In this document: positions 30,901 to 44,700 of the stretch, in pieces | Layout of the letters: the number at the start of each line of letters is the position of its first letter | Numbering within the stretch: the stretch's first letter is position 1 | Source of the DNA: Tomocerus qinae | Taxonomy: Eukaryota > Arthropoda > Collembola > Entomobryomorpha > Tomoceridae | DNA length: 64,000 bases | Reading direction: 5' to 3' | NCBI GenBank assembly: GCA_020055645.1 | Contig: JAECZT010000008.1 | Coordinates: 434,001-498,000 of the forward strand | Notes under the pieces: model-generated | What the model was told of the DNA's origin: nothing | The model's input: only the letters and a program-made list of their open reading frames with translations | The model's database searches: none | Translations under genes and position numbers: made by a program

Positions 30901-33900
30901 AGACGTAAAAGTTTAAAAAATGGTATTCAAGACTTGAAATTTTAAAATTCATAATTTAACACTTGTACGAGGCGTAAAAGTTTAAAAAATGATATTCAAC
31001 ACTTGAAATGCTGTAATTCATAATTTAAAACTTGTACGAGCCAAAAAGCTTACAAAATAATTTTCAAGAGTTGAAATTCATGATTTAATACTTTTACGGG
31101 CCAAAAAGCTTGAAAATATCATTCAACAGTTTTAATTATATTTTAAACTTGTACGAGCCAAAAAGCTTAAAAAATAATTTTCAAGAGTTGAAATTCATGA
31201 TTTAATACTTGTGCGAGCCAAAAAGCTTAAAAAATAATTTTCAAGAGTTAATATTCATGATTTAATACTTGTACGAGCCAAAAAGCTTAAAAATAACATT
31301 CAACAGTTTAAATTATTTTTTAAACTTCTACGCGCCAAAAAGCTTAAGAAATAATTTTCAAGAGTTAAAATTGATGATTCAATACTTGTACGGGACAAAA
31401 ATCTTACAAAATAATTTTGAAGAGTTGAAATTCATAATTTAACACTTGTACGAGACGTAAAAATTTAAAAAATGATATTCAAGACTTGAAATTTAAAAAT
31501 TCATTATTTAACACTTGTACGAGGCGTAAAAGTTGAAAAAATGATATTCAACACTTGAAATTTAAAAATTCATTATTTAACACTTGTACGAGGCGTAAAA
31601 GTTTAAAAAATGATATTCAACACTTGAAATGCTGTAATTCATAATTTAACACTTGTACGAGCCAAAAAGCTTAAAAAATAATTTTCAAGAGTTAAAATTC
31701 ATGATTTAATACTTGTACGTGAAAAAAAGCTTGAAAATAACATTCAACAGTTTTAACTATTTTTTAAACTTGTACGAGCCAAAAAGCTTAAAAAATAGTT
31801 TTTAAGAGTTAAAATTCATGATTTAATACTTGTACGAGCCAAAAAGCTTAAAAATAACATTCAACAGTTTTAATTATTTTTTAAACTTGTACGAGCCAAA
31901 AAGATTAAAAAATAATTCTCAAGAGTTGAAATTCATGATTTAATACTTGTACGGGACAAAAAGCTTACAAAATAATTTTCAAGAGTTGAAATTCATAATT
32001 TAACCCTTGTACGAGACGTAAAAGTTTAAAAAATGATATTCAAGACTTGAAATTTTAAAATTCATAATTTAACACTTGTACGAGGCGTAAAAGTTTAAAA
32101 AATGATATTCAACACTTGAAATGCTGTAATTCATAATTTAACACTTGTACGAGCCAAAAAGCTTACAAAATAATTTTCAAGAGTTGAAATTCATGATTTA
32201 ATACTTGTACGGGCCAAAAAGCTTGAAAATGTCATTCAACAGTTTTAATTATATTTTAAACTTGTACGAGCCAAAAAGCTTAAAAAATAATTTTCAAGAG
32301 AAAAAAATTCATGATTTAATACTTGTGCGAGCCAAAAAGCTTAAAAAATAATTTTCAAGAGTTAAAATTCATAATTTAACACTTGTACGAGGCGTAAAAG
32401 TTAAAAAAATGATATTCAAGACTTGAAATTTAAAAATTCATTATTTAACACTTGTACGAGGCCTAAAAGTTTAAAAAATGATATTCAACACTTGAAATTT
32501 AAAAATTCATTATTTAAAACTTGTACCAGGCGTAAAAGTTTAAAAAACGATATTCAACACTTGAAATTTAAAAATTCATTATTTAAAACTTGTACGAGGC
32601 GTAAAAGTTTAAAAAATGATATTCAACACTTGAAATGCTGTAATTCATAATTTAACACTTGTACGAGCCAAAAAGCTTAAAAAATAATTTTCAAGAGTTG
32701 AAATTAATGATTTAATACTTGTACTAGCCAAAAAGTTAAAAAAATAATTTTTAACAGTTGAAATTCATGATTTAATACTTGTACGAGCCAAAAAGTTTAA
32801 AAAATAATTTTCAAGAGTTGAAATTCATGATTTAATATTTTTACGTGGCAAAAAGCTTAAAAAATAATTTTCAAGAGTTGAAATTCAGGATTTAATGCTT
32901 ATACGAGCGAAAAAGCTTAAAAATAACATTTAACAGTTTTTATTATTTTTTAAACTTGTACGAGCCAAAAAGCTTAAAAATAACACTCAACAGTTTTAAT
33001 TATTTTTTAAACTTGTACGAGCCAAAAAGCTTAAAAAATAATTTTCAACAGTTGGAATTCTTGATTTAATACTTGTAGGAGCCAAAAAGCTTAAAAAATA
33101 ATTTTCAAGAGTTAAAATTCATGATTAAATACTTGTATGAGCCAAAAAGCTTAAAAATAACATTCAACAGTTTTTATTATTTTTTAAACTTGTACGAGCC
33201 AAAAAGCTTAAAAAATTATTTTCAAGAGTTAATATTCATGATTTAATACTTGTATGAGCCAAAAAGCTTAAAAATAACATTCAACAGTTTAAATTATTTT
33301 TTAAACTTCTACGCGCCAAAAAGCTTAAAAAATAATTTTCAAGAGTTAAAATTGATGATTTAATACTTGTACGGGACAAAAAGCTTACAAAATAATTTTC
33401 AAGAGTTGAAATTCATAATTTAACACTTGTACGAGATGTAAAAGTTTAAAAAAAGATATTCAAGACTTGAAATTTTAAAATTCATAATTTAACACTTGTA
33501 CGAGGCGTAAAAGTTTAAAAAATGATGTTCAAGACTTGAAATTTAAAAATTCATTATTTAACACTTGTACGAGGCGTAAAAGTTTAAAAAATGATATGCA
33601 AGACTTGAAATTTAAAAATTCATTATTGAACACTTGTACGAGGCCTAAAAGTTTAAAAAATGATATTCAACACTTGAAATTTAAAAATTCATTATTTAAA
33701 ACTTGTACGAGGCGTAAAAGTTTAAAAAATGATATTCAACACTTGAAATTTAAAAATTCATTATTTAAAACTTGTACGAGGCGTAAAAGTTTAAAAAATG
33801 ATATTCAATACTTGAAATGCTGTAATTCATAATTTAACACTTGTACGAGCCAAAAAGCTTAAAAAATAATTTTCAAGAGTTGAAATTATTGATTTAATAC

Positions 33901-36900
33901 TTGCACGAGCCAAAAAGCTTAAAAAATAATTTTCAAGAGTTCAAATTCATGATTTAATACTTGTACGAGCCAAAAAGCTTAAAAATAACATTCAACAGTT
34001 TTTATTATTTTTTAAACTTGTACGAGCCAAAAAGCTTAAAAATAACATTCAACAGTTTTAATTATTTTTTAAACTTGTACGAGCCAAAAAGCTTAAAAAT
34101 AACATTCAACAGTTTTAATTATTTTTTAAACTTGTGCCAGCCAAAAAGCTTAAAAAATAATTTTCAAAAGTTAAAATTCATGATTTAATACTTGTACGAG
34201 CCAAAAAGCTTAAAAATAACATTCAACAGTTAAAATTATTTTTTAAACTTCTACGAGCCAAAAAGCTTAAAAATAGAGTTAAAATTGATGATTTAATACT
34301 TGTACGGGACAAAAAGCTTACAAAATAATTTTTAAGAGTTGAAATTCATAATTTAACACTTGTACGAGACGTAAAAGTTTAAAAAATGATATTCAAGACT
34401 TGAAATTTTAAATTTCATAATTTAACACTTGTACGAGGCGTAAAAGTTTAAAAAATGATATTCAACACTTGAAATGCTGTAATTCATAATTTAAAACTTG
34501 TACGAGCCAAAAAGCTTAAAAAATAATTTTCAAGAGTTGAAATTCATGATTTAATACTTGTACGGGCCAAAAAGCTTGAAAATATCATTCAACAGTTTTA
34601 ATTATTTTTTAAACTTGTACGAGCCAAAAAGCTTAAAAAATAATTTTCAACAGTTGGAATTCTTGATTTAATACTTGTAGGAGCCAAAAAGCTTAAAAAA
34701 TAATTTTCAAGAGTTAAAATTCATGATTAAATACTTGTATGAGCCAAAAAGCTTAAAAATAACATTCAACAGTTTTAATTATTTTTTAAACTTGTACGAG
34801 CCAAAAAGCTTAAAAAATAATTTTCAAGAGTTAAAATTCATGATTTAATACTTGTATGAGCCAAAAAGCTTAAAAATAACATTCAACAGTTTTAATTATT
34901 TTTTAAACTTGTACGAGCCAAAAAGCTTAAAAAATAATTTTCAAGAGTTAAAATTGATGATTTAATACTTGTACGGGACAAAAAGCTTACAAAATAATTT
35001 TCAAGAGTTGAAATTCATAATTTAACACTTGTACGAGACGTAAAAGTTTAAAAAAAGATATTCAAGACTTGAAATTTTAAAATTCATAATTTAACACTTG
35101 TACGAGGCGTAAAAGTTTAAAAAATGATGTTCAAGACTTGAAATTTAAAAATTCATTATTTAACACTTGTACGAGGCGTAAAAGTTTAAAAAATGATATG
35201 CAAGACTTGAAATTTAAAAATTCATTATTTAACACTTGTACGAGGCCTAAAAGTTTAAAAAATGATATTCAACACTTGAAATTTAAAAATTCATTATTTA
35301 AAACTTGTACGAGGCGTAAAAGTTTAAAAAATGATATTCAACACTTGAAATTTAAAAATTCATTATTTAAAACTTGTACGAGGCGTAAAAGTTTAAAAAA
35401 TGATATTCAACACTTGAAATGCTGTAATTCATAATTTAACACTTGTACTAGTTGAAATTATTGATTTAATACTTGCACGAGCCAAAAAGCTTAAAAAATA
35501 ATTTTCAAGAGTTCAAATTCATGATTTAATACTTGTACGAGCCAAAAAGCTTAAAAATAACATTCATCAGTTTTTATTATTTTTTAAACTTGTACGAGCC
35601 AAAAAGCTTAAAAATAACATTCAACAGTTTTAATTATTTTTTAAACTTGTACGAGCCAAAAAGCTTAAAAATAACATTCAACAGTTTTAATTATTTTTTA
35701 AACTTGTGCCAGCCAAAAAGCTTAAAAAATAATTTTCAAAAGTTAAAATTCATGATTTAATACTTGTACGAGCCAAAAAGCTTAAAAATAACATTCAACA
35801 GTTAAAATTATTTTTTAAACTTCTACGAGCCAAAAAGCTTAAAAAATAGAGTTAAAATTGATGATTTAATACTTGTACGGGACAAAAAGCTTACAAAATA
35901 ATTTTTAAGAGTTGAAATTCATAATTTAACACTTGTACGAGGCGTAAAAGTTTAAAAAATGATATTCAACACTTGAAATGCTGTAATTCATAATTTAAAA
36001 CTTGTACGAGCCAAAAAGCTTACAAAATAATTTTCAAGAGTTGAAATTCATGATTTAATACTTGTACGGGCCAAAAAGCTTGAAAATATCATTCAACAGT
36101 TTTAATTATTTTTTAAACTTGTACGAGCCAAAAAGCTTAAAAAATAATTTTCAAGAGTTGAAATTCATGATTTAATACTTGTACGAGCCAAAAAGCTTAA
36201 AAATAACATTATACAGTTTAAATTATGTTTTAAACTTCTACGCGCCAAAAAGCTTAAGAAATAATTTTCAAGAGTTAAAATTGATGATTCAATACTTGTA
36301 CGGGACAAAAATCTTACAAAATAATTTTGAAGAGTCGAAATTCATAATTTAACACTTGTACGAGACGTAAAAGTTTAAAAAATGATATTCAAGACTTGAA
36401 ATTTAAAAATTCATGATTTAACACTTGTACGAGGCGTAAAAGTTGAAAAAATGATATTCAACACTTGAAATTTAAAAATTCATTATTTAACACTTGTACG
36501 AGGCGTAAAAGTTTAAAAAATGATATTCAACACTTGAAATGCTGTAATTCATAATTTAACACTTGTACGAGCCAAAAAGCTTAAAAAATAATTTTCAAGA
36601 GTTAAAATTCATGATTTAATACTTGTACGTGAAAGAAAGCTTGAAAATAACATTCAACAGTTTTAATTATTTTTTAAACTTGTACGAGCCAAAAAGCTTA
36701 AAAAATAGTTTTAAAGAGTTAAAATTCATGATTTAATACTTGTACGAGCCAAAAAGCTTAAAAATAACATTCAACAGTTTTAATTATTTTTTAAACTTGT
36801 ACGAGCGAAAAAGATAAAAAAATAATTCTCAAGAGTTGAAATTCATGATTTAATACTTGTACGTGAAAAAAAGCTTGAAAATAACATTCAACAGTTTTAT

Positions 36901-39900
36901 CTATTTTTTAAAATTGTACGAGCCAAAAAGCTTAAAAAATAATTTTCAAGAGTTAATATTCATGATTTAATACTTGTACGAGCCAAAAAGCTTAAAAATA
37001 ACATTCAACAGTTTAAATTATTTTTTAAACTTCTACGCGCCAAAAAGCTTAAAAAATAATTTTCAAGAGTTAAAATTGATGATTTAATACTTGTACGGGA
37101 CAAAAAGCTTACAAAATAATTTTCAAGAGTTGAAATTCATAATTTAACACTTGTACGAGACGTAAAAGTTTAAAAAATGATATTCAAGACTTGAAATTTT
37201 AAAATTCATAATTTAACACTTGTACGAGGCGTAAAAGTTTAAAAAATGATATTCAATACTTGAAATGCTGTAATTCATAATTTAACACTTGTACGAGCCA
37301 AAAAGCTTACAAAATAATTTTCAAGAGTTGAAATTCATGATTTAATACATGTACGGGCCAAAAAGCTTGAAAATGTCTTTTAACAGTTTTAATTATATTT
37401 TAAACTTGTACGAGCCAAAAAGCTTAAAAAATAATTTTCAAGAGTTGAAATTCATGATTTAATACTTGTGCGAGCCAAAAAGCTTAAAAAATAATTTTCA
37501 AGAGTTAATATTCATGATTTAATACTTGTACGAGCCAAAAAGCTTAAAAATAACATTCAACAGTTTAAATTATTTTTTAAACTTCCACGCGCCAAAAAGC
37601 TTAAAAAATAATTTTCAAGAGTTAAAATTGATGATCCAATACTTGTACGGGACAAAAATCTTACAAAATAATTTTGAAGAGTTGAAATTCATAATTTAAC
37701 ACTTGTACGAGACGTAAAAGTTTAAAAAATGATATTCAAGACTTGAAATGCTGTAATTCATAATTTAACACTTGTACGAGCCAAAAAGCTTAAAAAATAA
37801 TTTTCAAGAGTTAAAATTCATGATTTAATACTTGTACGTGAAAAAAAGCTTGAAAATAACATTCAACAGTTTTAATTATTTTTTAAACTTGTACGAGCCA
37901 AAAAGCTTAAAAATAACATTCAACAGTTTTAATTATTTTTTAAACTTGTACGAGCCAAAAAGCTTAAAAAATAATTTTCAAGAGTTAATATTCATGATTT
38001 AATACTTGTACGAGCCAAAAAGCTTAAAAATAACATTCAACAGTTTTAATTATTTTTTAAACTTGTACGCGCCAAAAAGCTTAAAAAATAATTTTCAAGA
38101 GTTAAAATTGATGATTCAATACTTGTACGGGACAAAAAGCTTACAAAATAATTTTCAAGAGTTGAAATTCATAATTTAACACTTGTACGAGACGTAAAAG
38201 TTTAAAAAATGATATTCAAGACTTGAAATTTTAAAATTATTAATTTAAAACTTGTACGAGGCGTAAAAGTTTAAAAAATGATATTCAAGACTTGAAATTT
38301 AAAAATTCATTATTTAACACTTGTACGAGGCGTAAAAGTTTAAAAAATGATATTCAACACTTGAAATGCTGTAATTCATAATTTAACACTTGTACGAGCC
38401 AAAAAGCTTAAAAAATAATTTTCAAGAGTTAAAATTCATGATTTAATACTTGTACGTGAAAAAAAGCTTGAAAATAACATTCAACAGTTTTAATTATTTT
38501 TTAAACTTGTACGAGCCAAAAAGCTTAAAAATAACATTCAACAGTTTTAATTATTTTTTAAACTTGTACGAGCCAAAAAGCTTAAAAAATGATATTCAAG
38601 ACTTGAAATTTAAAAATTCATTATTTAACACTTGTACGAGGCCTAAAAGTTTAAAAAATGATATTCAACACTTGAAATTTAAAAATTCATTATTTAAAAC
38701 TTGTACGAGGCGTAAAAGTTTAAAAAACGATATTCAACACTTGAAATTTAAAAATTCATTATTTAAAACTTGTACGAGGCGTAAAAGTTTAAAAAATGAT
38801 ATTCAACACTTGAAATGCTGTAATTCATAATTTAACACTTGTACGAGCCAAAAAGCTTAAAAAATTATTTTCAAGAGTTAAAATTCATGATTTAATACTT
38901 GTACGAGACGTAAAAGTTTAAAAAATGATATTCAAGACTTGAAATTTAAAAATTCATAATTTAACACTTGTACGAGCCAAAAAGCTTGAAAAAATAACAT
39001 TCAACACTTGAAATTTAAAAATTCATTATTTAACACTTGTACGAGGCGTAAAAGTTTAAAAATTGATATTCAACACTTGAAATTTTAAAATTCATAATTT
39101 AACACTTGTACGAGGCGTAAAAATTTAAAAAATGATATTCAAGACTTGAAATTTAAAAATTCATTATTTAACACTTGTACGAGGCCTAAAAGTTTAAAAA
39201 ATGATATTCAACACTTGAAATTTAAAAATTCATTATTTAAAACTTGTACGAGGCGTAAAAGTTTAAAAAATAATATTCAACACTTGAAATTTAAAAATTC
39301 ATTATTTAACACTTGTACGAGGCGTAAAAGTTTAAAAAATGATATTCAACACTTGAAATGCTGTAATTCATAATTTAACACTTGTACGAGCCAAAAAGCT
39401 TAAAAATAACATTCAACAGTTTTAATTATTTTTTAAATTTGTACGAGCCAAAAAGCTTAAAAAATAATTTTCAAGAGTTAAAATTGATGATTTAATACTT
39501 GTACGAGCCAAAAAGATTAAAAAATAATTTTCAAGAGTTGAAATTCATGATTTAATACTTGTACGAGCCAAAAAGCTTAAAAATAACATTCAACAGTTTT
39601 AATTATTTTTTAAACTTGTACGAGCCAAAAAGCTTAAAAAATAATTTTCAACAGTTTTAATTATTTTTTAAACTTGTACGAGCCAAAAAGCTTAAAAAAT
39701 AATTTTCAAGAGTTAAAATTCATGATTTAATACTTGTACGTGCCAAAAAGCTTGAAAATATCATTCAACAGTTTTAATTATTTTTTAAACTTGTACGAGC
39801 CAAAAAGCTTAAAAAATAATTTTCAAGAGTTGAAATTCATGATTTAATACTTGTACGGGCCAAAAAGCTTGAAAATATCATTCAACAGTTTTAATTATTT

Positions 39901-41720
39901 TTTAAACTTGTACGAGCCAAAAAGCTTAAAAAATAATTTTCAAGAGTTAAAATTGATGATTTAATACTTGTACGGGCCAAAAAGCTTACAAAATAATTTT
40001 CAAGAGTTGAAATTCATGATTTAATACTTGTACGGGCCAAAAAGCTTGAAAATATCATTCAACAGTTTTAATTATTTTTTAAACTTGTACCAGCGAAAAA
40101 GCTTAAAAAATAATTTTCAAGAGTTAAAATTCATGATTTAATACTTGTACAGGCCAAAGAGCTTAAAAAATAAATTTCAAGAGTTAAAATTCATGATTTA
40201 ATACTTGTACGTGAAAAAAAGCTTGAAAATAATATTGAACAGTTTTAATTATTTTTTAAACTTGTACGAGTCAAAAAGCTTAAAAAATAATTTTCAAGAG
40301 TTAAAATTCATGATTTAATACTTGTACGAGCCAAAAAGCTTAAAAATAACATTCAACAGTTTTAATTATTTTTTAAACTTGTACGAGCCAAAAAGCTTAA
40401 AAAATAATTTTCAAGAGTTAATATTCATGATTTAATACTTGTACGAGCCAAAAAGCTTAAAAATAACATTCAACAGTTTTAAATATTTTTTAAACTTGTA
40501 CGCGCCAAAAAGCTTAAAAAATAATTTTCAAGAGTTAAAATTGATGATTCAATACTTGTACGGGACAAAAAGCTTACAAAATAATTTTCAATAGTTGAAA
40601 TTCATAATTTAACACTTGTACGAGACGTAAAAGTTTAAAAAATGATATTCAAGACTTGAAATTTTAAAATTATTAATTTAACACTTGTACGAGGCGTAAA
40701 AGTTTAAAAAATGATATTCAAGACTTGAAATTTAAAAATTCATTATTTAACACTTGTACGAGGCGTAAAAGTTGAAAAAATGATATTCAACACTTGAAAT
40801 TTAAAAATTCATTATTTAACACTTGTACGAGGCGTAAAAGTTTAAAAAATGATATTCAAGACTTGAAATTTTAAAATTCATAATTTAACACTTGTACGAG
40901 GCGTAAAAGTTTAAAAAATGATATTCAAGACTTGAAATTTAAAAATTCATTATTTAACACTTGTACGAGGCCTAAAAGTTTAAAAAATGATATTCAACAC
41001 TTGAAATTTGAAAATTCATTATTTAAAACTTGTACGAGGCGTAAAAGTTTAAAAAACGATATTCAACACTTGAAATTTAAAAATTCATTATTTAAAACTT
41101 GTACGAGGCGTAAAAGTTTAAAAAATGATATTCAACACTTGAAATGCTGTAATTCATAATTTAACACTTGTACGAGCCAAAAAGCTTAAAAAATAATTTT
41201 CAAGAGTTGAAATTAATGATTTAATACTTGTACGAGCCAAAAAGCTTAAAAAATAGTTTTTAAGAGTTAAAATTCATGATTTAATACTTGTACGAGCCAA
41301 AAAGCTTAAAAATAACATTCAACAGTTTTTATTATTTTTTAAACTTGTACGAGCCAAAAAGCTTAAAAAATAATTTTCAAGAGTTAAAATTCATGATTTA
41401 ATACTTGTACGAGCCAAAAAGCTTAAAAATAACATTCAACAGTTTAAATTATTTTTTAAACTTTTACGAGCCAAAAAGCTTAAAAAATAATTTTCAAGAG
41501 TTAAAATTGATGATTTAATACTTGTACGGGACAAAAAGCTTACAAAATAATTTTCAAGAGTTGAAATTCATAATTTAACACTTGTACGAGACGTAAAAGT
41601 TTAAAAAATGATATTCAAGACTTGAAATTTTAAAATTCATAATTTAACACTTGTACGAGGCGTAAAAATTTAAAAAATGATATTCAACACTTGAAATGCT
41701 GTAATTCATAATTTAACACT
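18959..41720. repeat. Satellite domain 2: A/B units interspersed with 69-bp C units
   Basis: From about 18959, C units (TACGAGGCGTAAAAGTTTAA, then ATTCAACACTTGAA or ATTCAAGACTTGAA) appear among A and B. A recurrent C end, GAAATGCTGTAATTCATAAT, marks the return to A/B units. Longer C arrays lie near 20686-21085, 26821-27225, 28466-28866, 29959-30360, 33429-33835, 35036-35436, 38905-39375 and 40619-41161. Shorter runs of one to three lie between them. Deletion scars occur, for example at about 35450, where a unit is cut to TGTACTAGTTGAAATT. Confidence 0.92.
20686..21085. repeat. C-monomer tandem array (about six units)
   Basis: This is a representative array of 69-bp C units. Because 69 is a multiple of three, the array leaves an open frame of about 98 codons with a 23-residue periodicity. 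Near-identical arrays recur at about 26.9, 28.6, 30.1, 33.5 and 35.1 kb. Their near-identity over hundreds of bases indicates recent block amplification. They differ mainly at single sites, such as GGCCTAAAAG versus GGCGTAAAAG in one unit. Confidence 0.9.
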
Positions 41721-44700
41721 TGTACGAGCCAAAAAGCTTACAAAATAATTTTCAAGAGTTGAAATTCATGATTTAATACTTGTACGGGCCAAAAAGCTTG
41801 AAAATATCATTCAACAGTTTTAATTATTTTTTAAACTTGTACGAGCCAAAAAGCTTAAAAAATAATTTTCAAGAGTTGAAATTCATGATTTAATACTTGT
41901 ACGGGCCAAAAAGCTTGAAAATATCATTCAACAGTTTTAATTATTTTTTAAACTTGTACCAGCCAAAAAGCTTAAAAAATAATTTTCAAGAGTTAAAATT
42001 GATGATTTAATACTTGTACGGGCCAAAAAGCTTACAAAATAATTTTCAAGAGTTGAAATTCATGATTTAATACTTGTACGGGCCAAAAAGCTTGAAAATA
42101 TCATTCAACAGTTTTAATTATTTTTTAAACTTGTACCAGCGAAAAAGCTTAAAAAATAATTTTCAAGAGTTAAAATTCATGATTTAATACTTGTACGAGA
42201 CAAAATGCTTAAAAATAACATTCAACATTTTTAATTATTTTTTAAACTTGTACGAGCCAAAAAGCTTAAAAAATAATTTTCAAGAGTTGAAATTAATGAT
42301 TTAATACTTGTACGAGCCAAAAAGCTTAAAAAATAATTTTCAAGAGTTGAAATTCATAATTTAACACTTGTACGGGGCGTAAAAGTTTAAAAAATGATAT
42401 TCAACACTTGAAATGCTGTAATTCATAATTTAACACTTGTACGAACCAAAAAGCTTAAAAAATAATTTTCAAGAGTTGAAATTAATGATTTAATACTTGT
42501 ACGAGCCAAAAAGCTTAAAAAATAATTTTCAAGAGTTGAAATTCATGATTTAAAACTTGTAAGAGCCAAAAAGCTTAAAACTAACATTCAACAGTTTTTA
42601 TTATTTTTTAAACTTGTACGAGCCAAAAAGCTTAAAAATAACACTCAACAGTTTTAATTATTTTTTAAACTTGTACGAGCCAAAAAGCTTAAAAAATAAT
42701 TTTCAAGAGTTAAAATTGATGATTTAATACTTGTACGGGTCAAAAAGCTTAAAAAATAATTTTCAGCAGTTGGAATTCTTGATTTAATACTTGTAGGAGC
42801 CAAAAAGCTTAAAAAATAATTTTCAAGAGTTAAAATTCATGATTAAATACTTGTATGAGCCAAAAAGCTTAAAAATAACATTAAACAGTTTTTATTATTT
42901 TTTAAACTTGTACGAGCCAAAAAGCTTAAAAATTAATTTTCAAAAATTAAAAGTCATGATTTAATACTTGTACGGGCCCAAAAGCTTACAAAATAATGTT
43001 CAAGAGTTGAAATTCATGATTTAATACTTGTACGGGTGAAAAAGCCTAAAAAATAATTTTCAAGTGTTGAAATTCATGATTTAATACTTGTACGGGCCAA
43101 AAAGCTTACAGAATACATTTCAATAGTTAAAATTCATGATTTAATACTTGAACGAGCTAAAAACTTAAAAATAACATTCAACAGTTTTAATTATTTTTTA
43201 AACTTGTACGAGCCAAAAAGCTTAAAAAATAATTTTCAAGAGTTGAAATTCATGATTTAATACTTGTACGAGCCAAAAAGCTTAAAAAATAATTTTAAAG
43301 AGTTGAAATTCATGATTTAATACTTGTACGAGCCAAAAAGCTTAAAAAATAATTTTCAAGAGTTAAAATTCATGATTAAATACTTGTACGAGCCAAAAAG
43401 CTTAAAAATAACATGCAACCGTTTTAATTGATTTTTAAACTTGTACGAGCCAAAAAGTTTAAAAAATAATTTTCAAGAGTTGAAATTCATGATTTAATAC
43501 CTCTACGTGAAAAAAAGCTTGAAAATAACATTCAACAGTTTTAATTATTTTTTAAACTTGTACCAGTCAAAAAGCTTAAAAAATAATTTTCAAGAGTTAA
43601 AATTGATGATTTAATACTTGTACGGGACAAAAAGCTTACAAAATAATTTTCAAAAGTTGAAATTCATAATTTAACACTTGTACGAGGCGTAAAAGTTTAA
43701 AAAATGATATTCAACACTTGAAATGCTGTAATTCATAACTTAACACTTGTACGAACCAAAAAGCTTAAAAAATAATTTTCAAGAGTTAAAATTGATGATT
43801 TAATACTTGTACGAGCTAAAAAGCTTAAAAAATAATTTTCAAGAGTTGAAATTCATGATTTAATACTTGTAAGAGCCAAAAAGCTTAAAAATAACATTCA
43901 ACAGTTTCTATTATTTTTTAAACTTGTACGAGCCAAAAAGCTTAAAAATAACACTCAACAGTTTTAATTATTTTTTAAACTTGTACGAGCCAAAAAGCTT
44001 AAAAAATAATTTTCAAGAGTTAAAATTGATGATTTAATACTTGTACGGGCCCAAAAGCTTACAAAATAATGTTCAAGAGTTGAAATTCATGATTTAATAC
44101 TTGTACGGGTGAAAAAGCCTAAAAAATAATTTTCAAGTGTTGAAATTCATGATTTAATACTTGTACGGGCCAAAAAGCTTACAGAATACATTTCAATAGT
44201 TAAAATTCATTATTTAATACTTGAACGAGCTAAAAACTTAAAAATAACATTCAACAGTTTTAATTATTTTTTAAACTTGTACGAGCCAAAAAGCTTAAAA
44301 AATAATTTTCAAGAGTTGAAATTCATGATTTAATACTTGTACGAGCCAAAAAGCTTAAAAAATAATTTTCAAGAGTTGAAATTCATGATTTAATACTTGT
44401 ACGGGCCAAAAAGCTTGAAAATATCATTCAACAGTTTTAATTATTTTTTAAACTTGTACCAGCCAAAAAGCTTAAAAAATAATTTTCAAGAGTTAAAATT
44501 GATGATTTAATACTTGTACGGGCCAAAAAGCTTACAAAATAATTTTCAAGAGTTAAAATTCATGATTTAATACTTGTACGGGCCAAAAAGCTTGAAAATA
44601 TCATTCAACAGTTTTAATTATTTTTTAAACTTGTACCAGCGAAAAAGCTTAAAAAATAATTTTCAAGAGTTAAAATTCATGATTTAATACTTGTACGAGA

